Shown here one piece after another: positions 22,794-29,618 of a DNA stretch of 33,328 nucleotides. Origin of the DNA: an uncultured Massilia sp. (lineage in GTDB: Bacteria; Pseudomonadota; Gammaproteobacteria; Burkholderiales; Burkholderiaceae); the NCBI GenBank assembly GCA_946886065.1, contig CAMPHU010000023.1:1-33328 (forward strand), given 5' to 3'. A program made the position numbers and the translations under genes. Position 1 is the first letter of the stretch. Each line of letters opens with the position of its first letter. A model generated the notes under the pieces. The model saw only the letters and a list, made by a program, of their open reading frames with translations, did not search any database and was not told the DNA's origin.

Positions 22794-24011
22794 TCAAGCC
22801 GGCGCCAGCTGGCGCGCACGGGTGCTGCCGCCGACGCCGACCGCGGTGGCGATGGCCAGGGCCTGGAACAGCGCCACGCCGGCGAACACCCAGCCCGGGC
22901 GGCCGGCGTCCATGACCAGGCCGAACAGCAGCGGCCCGATCGCCAGGCCGCTATCCAGGCCCGAATACACCACGCCGTACACGCGCCCGGTGGCGCCCTT
23001 GGGCGCGGCGGCGCGGATCATCAGGTCGCGCGAGGGTCCCGCCACGCCCGAACACAGGCCGATCAATCCCATCAGCGGCAAGGCCATCCACGACGGACCG
23101 GCGCCCGCCGCCAGCACCAGCGCCAGGGCGGCCGCGGCGGCGAAGGCCAGCGCCACGGTACGGTCGTGGTGCTTGACGTTGGCGCCCAGGAAGCCGCCGG
23201 CCAGCATGCCCACCGCCGAGGCCAGCATGTAGGCGGTGTAGGAGCTGGTGGCCAGTTCGCGCGTGATGCCGTACAGGGCTTCCAGGCTGATGGAAGCGAA
23301 TGCCTGGATACCGCCCAGCGCCACCGCCGTCAGCAGGAAGAAGGCGAAGCACATCCACACCGAGCGCAGCTTCAGGAAGTCGAGCGTGCCGCCCTGGACG
23401 CCGTCGGACCTGGCCGGCGCGGCGACCGGATCGGGGCGCAGCGCGTGGCGGTTGAGGACCAGCATGGCCAGCACGAAGGCCGGCAGCGCGGCCGCCCACA
23501 ACATGGCCGCGCGCCAGCCCTGGGTGGCGGCGATCGAGGTCAGGAAGATCGGCGACGCCGCCCAGCCGATATTGCCGCTGATGCCGTGCACGGAAAAGCC
23601 GTGCGCCAGCCGCGCCCGCGACACGCGCTGGTTCAGCAGCGTGTAGTCGGCCGGGTGGAACACGGCGTTGCCCAGGCCCGCCAGCAAGGCGCCCAGCACC
23701 AGGCCGGGATAGCCGCCCGCGCTGGACAGCACGACGGCGGAGATGCCCAGCATCGCCACGCCCGAGAACAGCACGGCGCGGGCGCCGACGCGGTCGACCA
23801 CGAAGCCGGCCGTCGCCTGCCCCACGCCGGAGACGACGAAGAACACCGTCATCACCAGCCCCAGCTCGGTGTAGCTGAGATTGAAGGCCGGCTTGAGCCA
23901 GGGGATCAGGGCCGCCACGATCAAATGGTAGAAGTGCGAAGTGCCGTGCGCCAGGCCCACGAGGCCGATCACGCGGGCATCCTGGCGGAGGGTGTTATCG
24001 TCTGAGCTCAT
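22794..24011 (-). CDS. MFS transporter, fosmidomycin-resistance (FSR)-like
   Basis: A 405-aa major facilitator protein with about 12 predicted helices. The start of the first half (GLAHGTSHFYHLIVAALIPW, then FNLSYTELGLVMTVFFVVSG) matches the FSR-like subgroup, whose members export antimetabolites and other small molecules. GNAVFHPADYTLLNQRV in helices 4-5 is also characteristic. ATG 24011 has AGGGA five bases upstream, embedded in the arm of a 14-bp palindrome. It is divergent from an AraC regulator, an arrangement seen for drug/metabolite exporters and their activators, and the cupin gene follows it. The cargo is unknown. Confidence 0.9.
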   Translation of the reverse strand: MSSDDNTLRQDARVIGLVGLAHGTSHFYHLIVAALIPWLKPAFNLSYTELGLVMTVFFVVSGVGQATAGFVVDRVGARAVLFSGVAMLGISAVVLSSAGGYPGLVLGALLAGLGNAVFHPADYTLLNQRVSRARLAHGFSVHGISGNIGWAASPIFLTSIAATQGWRAAMLWAAALPAFVLAMLVLNRHALRPDPVAAPARSDGVQGGTLDFLKLRSVWMCFAFFLLTAVALGGIQAFASISLEALYGITRELATSSYTAYMLASAVGMLAGGFLGANVKHHDRTVALAFAAAAALALVLAAGAGPSWMALPLMGLIGLCSGVAGPSRDLMIRAAAPKGATGRVYGVVYSGLDSGLAIGPLLFGLVMDAGRPGWVFAGVALFQALAIATAVGVGGSTRARQLAPA

Positions 24012-24018
24012 GCGATCC

Positions 24019-24032
24019 CTTTTTCGAAAAAG
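24019..24032. promoter_or_regulatory. Perfect 14-bp palindrome at the MFS start (operator candidate)
   Basis: CTTTTTCGAAAAAG is a perfect palindrome eight bases before the MFS exporter ATG, in the 86-bp divergent gap with the AraC gene. It overlaps the exporter's ribosome-binding site, so it could be a protein site or fold in the mRNA leader. Confidence 0.45.
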
Positions 24033-24097
24033 CCAGTGTAAGCAAAAGCGGCGCGTCCGATTTAAGATAGCGCGTCAAGATTTATCGAGAAACCGCC

Positions 24098-24883
24098 ATG
24101 TATAGCTACCCGCCGATTCCCGGCCCCGGCCCGACGCCGGAATGCCCGGTCGCCCTCGCGGCGCGCGACCTCCCGGCCGACGCCAACGTCGGCGCCCACA
24201 GCCACGCCTGGGGGCAGCTGACCTATGCCGCCAACGGCATGATCCGGGTGAGCGCCGAGGGCAGCAGCTGGATCGTGCCGCCGCAGCGCGCCATCTGGAT
24301 CGCGCCGGAAGTCGAGCACCAGGTGACGATGCTGGAAGCGGCGCGCCTGAGTCCCCTGCGCGTGCATGCGTCGCGCGCCCCCTTTCCCGGCGAATCCTGC
24401 CGCGTGGTCGAGGTGAGCAGCCTGCTGCGCGAGCTGATCGCGGCCCTGATGGCGGGCGGCGATCAGCTGGCCCAGACGCGCATGGCCTTGCTGGGAGAAC
24501 TGATCCTCGACGAGCTGGCGCGCGCGCCTTCGCGCCCGATCCGCGTTCCCCTGCCGCGCGACAAGCGCCTCAAGGCCTTGTGCGAAGCGCTCATCGATGC
24601 GCCCGGCGACAACCAGACCCTGGCCCAATGGGCCCAGGCCACCGGCGCCTCCGAGCGCACCCTGGCGCGCCTGTTCGACAAGGAACTCGGCATGAGCTTC
24701 GGCCAGTGGCGCCAGCAGGTGCGCCTGGCCCACGGCGCTTCCCTGATCGCGCGCGGCCTGCCGCTGTGGCAGGTGGCCGAGCAGCTCGGCTACGCGAGCC
24801 AGTCGGCTTTCACCGCCATGTTCAGGAAGAGTTTCGGCAGCACGCCGTCCGCCTTCTTCGCGGGCGAGCAGCGCCGCCCCTGA
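24098..24883 (+). CDS. AraC-family transcriptional regulator with cupin sensor domain
   Basis: A 261-aa AraC/XylS regulator. The N-terminal cupin fold covers about residues 20-100 (GAHSHAWGQLTYAANG, then VPPQRAIWIAPEVEH, a sequence very common in this subgroup). The C-terminal DNA-binding domain with two helix-turn-helix motifs covers about 160-255 (TLAQWAQATGASERTLARLF and LWQVAEQLGYASQSAFTAMF). Length is standard. ATG 24098 has only a weak upstream purine stretch. It is divergent from an FSR-like MFS exporter with an 86-bp gap, so it most likely controls that exporter, as in the E. coli NimR/NimT-type pairs (analogy). Confidence 0.93.
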   Translation: MYSYPPIPGPGPTPECPVALAARDLPADANVGAHSHAWGQLTYAANGMIRVSAEGSSWIVPPQRAIWIAPEVEHQVTMLEAARLSPLRVHASRAPFPGESCRVVEVSSLLRELIAALMAGGDQLAQTRMALLGELILDELARAPSRPIRVPLPRDKRLKALCEALIDAPGDNQTLAQWAQATGASERTLARLFDKELGMSFGQWRQQVRLAHGASLIARGLPLWQVAEQLGYASQSAFTAMFRKSFGSTPSAFFAGEQRRP

Positions 24884-24935
24884 GCCGGGGCCGGCATCCT
24901 CTACAATGCCCTCTGCCCCAATTCAAGGAGACAAG

Positions 24936-25709
24936 ATGAACGCAACAACCCGTGCAGCAGTGATGACTGGCCTGATGGCGCTGGCCTGGGCGGCGCATGC
25001 AGAGCAGCAGCCCAAGCCCGAAGACACGGAAGTCTGGCGTCCCGAGCCTGCACGGGTGACGCCCGGTTCCGCGGGCCGGGCGCCCTCGGACGCGCTGGTA
25101 CTCTTCGACGGCAAGGGACTGGATGAATGGGTGTCGAGCGCCGCCTCGACCAAGCCGGCCGGCTGGACAGTGTCGGATGGCGTGTTCTCCATCCAGCCGG
25201 GCAGCGGCGACATCCAGACCAAACGTATGTTCGGCGACTACCAGCTGCACCTGGAGTGGCGCGCGCCTGCCAATCTGAAGGGAACGGGCCAGGACCGCGG
25301 CAACAGCGGCGTGTTCCTGGCATCGACCGGCAACGGCGGCGGCTACGAGATCCAGGTGCTCGATTGCGCCGGCACCAGGACCTATGCCAACGGCCAGGCG
25401 GCCAGCATCTACAAGCAGCACATCCCGCTGGTGAACGCCTGCGCCGCGCCGGGCGAATGGCAGACCTACGACGTGATCTGGACCGCTCCGCGCTTCGCCG
25501 CCGACGGCAAGCTGCAAGCGCCGGCCTATGTGACGGCGCTGCACAACGGCGTGCTGGTGCAGAACCACGTCGCCCTGCAGGGCGAGACCGTGTACGTCGG
25601 CAAACCGTCCTACCGCAAGCATGGTCCGCTGCCGATCAGGCTGCAGGACCATGGGGCGCCGGTGAGCTTCCGGAACATCTGGATCAGGCCACTGAACGAG
25701 CGCCCTTAG
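24936..25709 (+). CDS. Secreted DUF1080 (3-keto-disaccharide hydrolase-like) protein
   Basis: A 257-aa protein with a Sec signal peptide (residues 1 to about 22, ending AAHA) and a DUF1080/3-keto-disaccharide hydrolase domain of concanavalin-like fold. Family features are LFDGKGLDEW, then FGDYQLHLEWR, GNSGVFL and YEIQVLD, and the closing VSFRNIWIRPL. Members act on glucosides or keto-sugars in the periplasm, and many remain uncharacterised. ATG 24936 has AAGGAG followed by a 5-bp spacing. A TACAAT hexamer at 24902-24907 is a possible -10. It is convergent with the LysR gene, overlapping it by 26 bp, so the two messages are antisense at their ends. Confidence 0.9.
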   Translation: MNATTRAAVMTGLMALAWAAHAEQQPKPEDTEVWRPEPARVTPGSAGRAPSDALVLFDGKGLDEWVSSAASTKPAGWTVSDGVFSIQPGSGDIQTKRMFGDYQLHLEWRAPANLKGTGQDRGNSGVFLASTGNGGGYEIQVLDCAGTRTYANGQAASIYKQHIPLVNACAAPGEWQTYDVIWTAPRFAADGKLQAPAYVTALHNGVLVQNHVALQGETVYVGKPSYRKHGPLPIRLQDHGAPVSFRNIWIRPLNERP

Positions 25710-26652
25710 CGCCAGCCCTGCGCGCCGGGCGGCGCTGGCGTTCCAGCTCGTCGTGGATGACCTGCTGGCCGTGTTCCACGATGAATTCGTGGAAGGCCGC
25801 GGCCACGGTGGGGATCGCATGGTCGGCCTTGTGCATCACGTGCCAGTCGGCCGACACCGGCGTGCCCGTCACGGGCAGCGCCGTCAACAGCCTGTTGCGC
25901 ACTTCCAGCGTGCAGGCATGCACCGACAGGAAGCCAACGCCCAGGCCTGCGGCGGTCATCTGCTTGATCGCCTCGTTGCTCGACAACTCCGACCCGATCG
26001 ACAGCGGCGCGCCGGCATCCCGGTACAGCTTTTCGACCGCCGCGCGCGTACCCGATCCGCGTTCGCGCACCAGCAGGTTGTGGTCGGCCAGTTCCGTCAG
26101 CGCGACCGGGCGCGCGCTGGCCAGCGGGTGGCCCGGCGCGACATAGAAGGCCATCGGATGGCGCGCGAAGCGGCTGGCGCTGGTCGGGAATTCGCGCGGC
26201 GGCGTGCCCATGATGGCCAGGTCGATTTCGTCGCGGCTCAGCATGCCGATCACCTCCGGGCGCGAGCCCACCTGCAGGCGGATGCGCACATGCGGGCGGC
26301 CGGTGGTGAAGCGCACCAGCATCGCCGGCAGCAGGTGCTCCGCCGTCATCACGGCGCCAATGCGCAAGGTACCGCTGGTGACGCCTTTGAAAGCCGCGAC
26401 CTCGTCGCCCGCCTCTTCCCACAGCTTCAGGATGCGCTCCGCATAGCCGACCAGCAACTCGCCCGCGGAGGTCATCTGGATGTTGCGGCCCTGCTTGCGC
26501 GTGAGCGGGATGCCCGCGGCTTCCTCCAGCAGTTTCAGGTGCAATGAAACGGCCGGCTGGGTCACGTGCATGGCTTCCGCCGCCCGCGACACGCTCTGGT
26601 GGCGGGCTACCTGGACCAGGGCTTGCAGCTGCTTGAAGCTGGCCGGATACAT
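25684..26652 (-). CDS. LysR-family transcriptional regulator
   Basis: A 322-aa LysR regulator. The N-terminal winged helix covers about residues 5-65 (SFKQLQALVQVARHQSVSRA, VTQPAVSLHLKLLEEAAG). The periplasmic-binding-like effector domain covers about 90-295 (LRIGAVMTAEHLLPAMLVRF, then RERGSGTRAAVEKLY). The overall sequence resembles the CbbR/CysB-like branch. ATG 26652 has AAGGA about eight bases upstream. It is divergent from the small HAD-like gene and NADH dehydrogenase, with a 104-bp A/T-rich gap, so it probably controls them and itself. Confidence 0.93.
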   Translation of the reverse strand: MYPASFKQLQALVQVARHQSVSRAAEAMHVTQPAVSLHLKLLEEAAGIPLTRKQGRNIQMTSAGELLVGYAERILKLWEEAGDEVAAFKGVTSGTLRIGAVMTAEHLLPAMLVRFTTGRPHVRIRLQVGSRPEVIGMLSRDEIDLAIMGTPPREFPTSASRFARHPMAFYVAPGHPLASARPVALTELADHNLLVRERGSGTRAAVEKLYRDAGAPLSIGSELSSNEAIKQMTAAGLGVGFLSVHACTLEVRNRLLTALPVTGTPVSADWHVMHKADHAIPTVAAAFHEFIVEHGQQVIHDELERQRRPARRAGAKGARSVA

Positions 26653-26665
26653 AAGCTTTTCCTTA
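26652..26665. promoter_or_regulatory. Inverted repeat at the lysR start (LysR-type site candidate)
   Basis: TAAG-N6-CTTA (26652-26665) overlaps the lysR ATG. Its spacing is close to the T-N11/12-A layout of LysR sites and would allow autorepression. The arms are short. Confidence 0.35.
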
Positions 26666-26756
26666 TCAATCTTCGTAGAAATCTGATTTTTATTTTATCT
26701 TGCCCGGCCGTATAGTGAAAGCGTCAACAACGCACTGGCCCGGAAAGGAGCAGCAC

Positions 26757-27113
26757 ATGAAAGCACAAGCGATCATCTTCGATCTGTCCGCATTCGACAC
26801 CCAAGGCGCGGCGCGGCAGGAAGCCGGCGAGCTGCTCGACGAGGCGATCGGCAGCGGCCGCCACTGCGCCCTGGTCACCGACCTGCCGCACCGCGAAGCG
26901 GGCGAGCAGCTGCGCGAACGCTTCGGCGACACCGCCCACCACATCTTTTCCGTCGTGCTCACCGGCGCCGATTACGCGGCCCAGGGCCACAAGGCGCCCT
27001 ACTCGGTGGTGCTGCGCACGCTCGAGCTGTCGCGCGACGAGGCCCTGGTGGTTGCGGCTTCGCCGGCGGCCCTGAAAGCGGCGCAGCGGGAGCGCCTGCG
27101 GGTCCGGATCTGA
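26757..27113 (+). CDS. Degenerate HAD-like small protein (118 aa), no catalytic set
   Basis: A 118-aa protein that resembles the core of haloacid-dehalogenase-type hydrolases without a cap domain. Segment IIFDLSAFDT aligns with HAD motif I and keeps nucleophile-position Asp9, but the second Asp (two residues on) is Ser11. ALVTDLP provides Thr41 of motif II, HKAPYSVVLRTLE provides Lys79, and EALVVAASPAALKAA aligns with motif IV where the acidic Mg ligand has become Ala101. The enzyme is therefore probably inactive and may have a binding or regulatory role. ATG 26757 has AAAGGAG seven bases upstream. It precedes the NADH dehydrogenase by 40 bp on the same strand and is divergent from lysR, so the three probably form one regulon. 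Confidence 0.7.
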   Translation: MKAQAIIFDLSAFDTQGAARQEAGELLDEAIGSGRHCALVTDLPHREAGEQLRERFGDTAHHIFSVVLTGADYAAQGHKAPYSVVLRTLELSRDEALVVAASPAALKAAQRERLRVRI

Positions 27114-27153
27114 ACACTCTCGCCACCATTCGATCATTCGAGGAGGACAAGCG

Positions 27154-28461
27154 ATGGAAACCATTGTGATTGCAGGCGGCGGCGTGGCCGGGCTGGAACT
27201 GGCCACCCGCCTTGGACGCAAGCGCGGCGCGTCGCGTCGCGTGATCCTGATCGACAGCGCTCCCACCCATTTCTGGAAACCGTTGCTGCACTCGGTGGCG
27301 GCAGGCTTGATCGAGCCCAGCCACTACCACATCGACCTAGCACGGCAGGCGATCGAGAGCGGTTTCGAATTCGTTTGCGGCGAGATCGTCGGCATCGACC
27401 GCGGCACGCGGACCCTGGACGTGCGGCTGCGGCGTCCGCTGGCAGCCGAAGGCGCGATCGGGATAAGCTACGACCGGCTGGTGCTGTCCTTCGGCTCGGT
27501 CACCAATTTCTTCGGGGTGCCTGGCGCCCAGCAGCACTGCCTGTCCCTGGACAGCGTGGGCCAGGCCGAGGCCTTCCGCCAGCGCTTCCTGAATGCCTGC
27601 GCCGCCACCGGCGCCCGGCGCGGCACTTTCCACGACGCCGGACTGCGCGACCCCGATGCGCCGCTGCTCGACATCGTGATCGTCGGGGCCGGTCCCACCG
27701 GCATCGAGCTCGCGGCCGACCTGCGCCACACGGTCGACACCCTGGTGCGCTATCGCCTCAGCGGCCTGGCCGCGTCGCGCCAGGTGCGCATCCGCATCCT
27801 GGAGCGCGGACCGCGCCTGCTGGCCGGGCTCGATCCCTCGGTGTCGGCCCTGGCCGTGCGCAAGCTGGAGGAACTGGGTGTCGAGATCTGCACCAACACG
27901 GCCGTCGCCGAGGTTGCGGAGCATGAAGTGCGCGCCGAAGACGGCCGCGTGTTCCCGGCGGCGCTGACGGTGTGGGCGGCCGGGGTGCGCGGGCCGGACC
28001 TGGCGATCGCGCCGGCGCTGTCCGTCAACCGCAACAACCAGATCCTGGTGGACGAACAGCTGCGCACCATCGACGACCACCGCATCCATGCGATGGGCGA
28101 CTGCTGCTCGCTGCTGCAGCCAGAGCGCAAGCGCATGATCCCGCCCAGCGCCCAGGCGGCGCGCCAGCAGTCAAGCTTCCTGTTCTCGCTGCTGACCCAC
28201 GCCGCCGGCAAGACGCGGCCGCGCTTCCGCTACCGCGACTACGGCACCCTGGTGACCCTGGGACGCGCGGGCACGTTCGGCATCCTGCTGCGCGCCGTGG
28301 GCCGCCGCAACCTGCGGGTGCGCGGCGCCATCGCCAGCATCATGTACCGCATGACCTACGAGCGCTACGTGATGTCGCACGTCGGGCCGCTGCGCATGCT
28401 GGGCCACATGCTGGCGCGCTGGTGCCGGTCCAAGATGCTGATGCCGGTCAAGTGGCATTGA
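27154..28461 (+). CDS. ndh: Type II NADH dehydrogenase-like FAD/NAD(P) oxidoreductase
   Basis: A 435-aa flavoprotein of the NDH-2 group, which passes electrons from NADH to quinone without pumping protons. The N-terminal FAD dinucleotide fold is GGGVAGLE (residues 8-15), the NAD fold is GAGPTGIE (about 178-185), and the late FAD-contacting motif is HAMGDC. HFWKPLLHSVAAG and WAAGVRG are characteristic of the family. The C-terminal part (about 380-435) contains basic and hydrophobic stretches suited to peripheral membrane association. ATG 27154 has GAGGAGGAC upstream. It stands second behind the degenerate HAD-like gene, next to a divergent LysR regulator, so it may be an inducible extra dehydrogenase rather than the housekeeping one. 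Confidence 0.88.
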   Translation: METIVIAGGGVAGLELATRLGRKRGASRRVILIDSAPTHFWKPLLHSVAAGLIEPSHYHIDLARQAIESGFEFVCGEIVGIDRGTRTLDVRLRRPLAAEGAIGISYDRLVLSFGSVTNFFGVPGAQQHCLSLDSVGQAEAFRQRFLNACAATGARRGTFHDAGLRDPDAPLLDIVIVGAGPTGIELAADLRHTVDTLVRYRLSGLAASRQVRIRILERGPRLLAGLDPSVSALAVRKLEELGVEICTNTAVAEVAEHEVRAEDGRVFPAALTVWAAGVRGPDLAIAPALSVNRNNQILVDEQLRTIDDHRIHAMGDCCSLLQPERKRMIPPSAQAARQQSSFLFSLLTHAAGKTRPRFRYRDYGTLVTLGRAGTFGILLRAVGRRNLRVRGAIASIMYRMTYERYVMSHVGPLRMLGHMLARWCRSKMLMPVKWH

Positions 28462-28470
28462 GGCCCGCCG

Positions 28471-29616
28471 CTACAGGTACTTGAGCCAGGCGAGGTCGCG
28501 GCGCCTTGCCTTGACCGCGGCGACGGCGCGCCCGGCGGGGTACCGGGGGGCGGTCAGCGCCGCGGCCCGCGCCCAGACCGCCCACACCTGCCCCATGCGG
28601 GCGGCGACGCCGCCCGCTTCCAGGGAACGCGCCAGCAACTGCAGCACATACAGGTGCAGGATGTAGAAGAACATCGGCGCGGCGCCGAGCACGGCCAGCT
28701 TGCCCGTCAACCAGCCGTCCCTGCGCTCCAGCAGCACCAGCAGCAGCAATCCGATACCGAGGGTCAGGGCAGCGAACAGCAGCGAAGGCGGATACTTGGT
28801 GACGTTGAAGAAGGCCATCAGGGTCTGCGCCGCCGATGTGCCGGCGTTCCACGGATGGTCTCCGTACACGTCCAGGGCGCGCAGGACGCCGAATCCGGCC
28901 AGAGACAGCGCAGCCCAGCCGAGCAGCCTGCGTTGCCGCGGGCGCGCCGGGAAACCGCCGGCGAACCACGGTCCGCACGCATAGCCCAGGCAGATGATGC
29001 CGATCCACGGCAGCACCGGATACGAGGTGCGCAGGCGCAGCGCATCCCCCAGCTCCAGCCAGCCGCGGTCATGCAGCACGGCCCACGCTGCATGCAGCGG
29101 GTGCCCGGGCGCGAAGTGCAGCGGATCGAGCAGGTTGTGGCCGGCGACGATCAGGAAGCCGAGCGCGGCCAGCGCAGGACGCGGCAGGCGCACCAGTGCC
29201 GCCAGCGCCAGCATCGACAGGCCGATGGCCCAGATCACCTGCAAATACACGACCTTCGGCGGAAACGCGGCGGTCCAGGCGAAATTGATCACCGTGAGCT
29301 CGAGCGCGACGAGGAACAGGCCGCGCCGGGCCAGGAAGGACGCGGCGGCCCGCGGCCCGCCGGCCTGGCGCGCCGCATACAGGTAGGCGGACAGGCCGGT
29401 CAGGAACACGAACACGGGCGCGCACAGGTGCGCGATCAGGCGCGACACGAACAAGGCTCCTGGCGTCGATGTCACGTCCATCGGGTCCGACACCTGCAAG
29501 TGCAGGAGGAAGGTCTCGCGCACGTGATCGGCCAGCATGAAGACCATGACGAGTCCGCGCAGCGCATCGATGCTGAGGATCCGGCGCCGGGCCGGGATAG
29601 TCTGGAAGTCCTGCAT
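28471..29616 (-). CDS. Membrane acyltransferase, heparan-alpha-glucosaminide N-acetyltransferase-like (DUF1624)
   Basis: A 381-aa integral membrane protein with about ten hydrophobic segments. The N-terminal SIDALRGLVMVFMLADHVRET sequence, including the His after the first helix, is the hallmark of the DUF1624/HGSNAT-like family, which is thought to transfer acyl groups from CoA across a membrane to sugars. The last helices are LGAAPMFFYILHLYVLQLLA. ATG 29616 lies 2 bp after the TonB receptor stop. An alternative GTG at 29622 overlaps the receptor stop as GTGA. Either way it is translated right behind the receptor. It is convergent with the NADH dehydrogenase. Confidence 0.85.
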   Translation of the reverse strand: MQDFQTIPARRRILSIDALRGLVMVFMLADHVRETFLLHLQVSDPMDVTSTPGALFVSRLIAHLCAPVFVFLTGLSAYLYAARQAGGPRAAASFLARRGLFLVALELTVINFAWTAAFPPKVVYLQVIWAIGLSMLALAALVRLPRPALAALGFLIVAGHNLLDPLHFAPGHPLHAAWAVLHDRGWLELGDALRLRTSYPVLPWIGIICLGYACGPWFAGGFPARPRQRRLLGWAALSLAGFGVLRALDVYGDHPWNAGTSAAQTLMAFFNVTKYPPSLLFAALTLGIGLLLLVLLERRDGWLTGKLAVLGAAPMFFYILHLYVLQLLARSLEAGGVAARMGQVWAVWARAAALTAPRYPAGRAVAAVKARRRDLAWLKYL

Positions 29617-29618
29617 GG

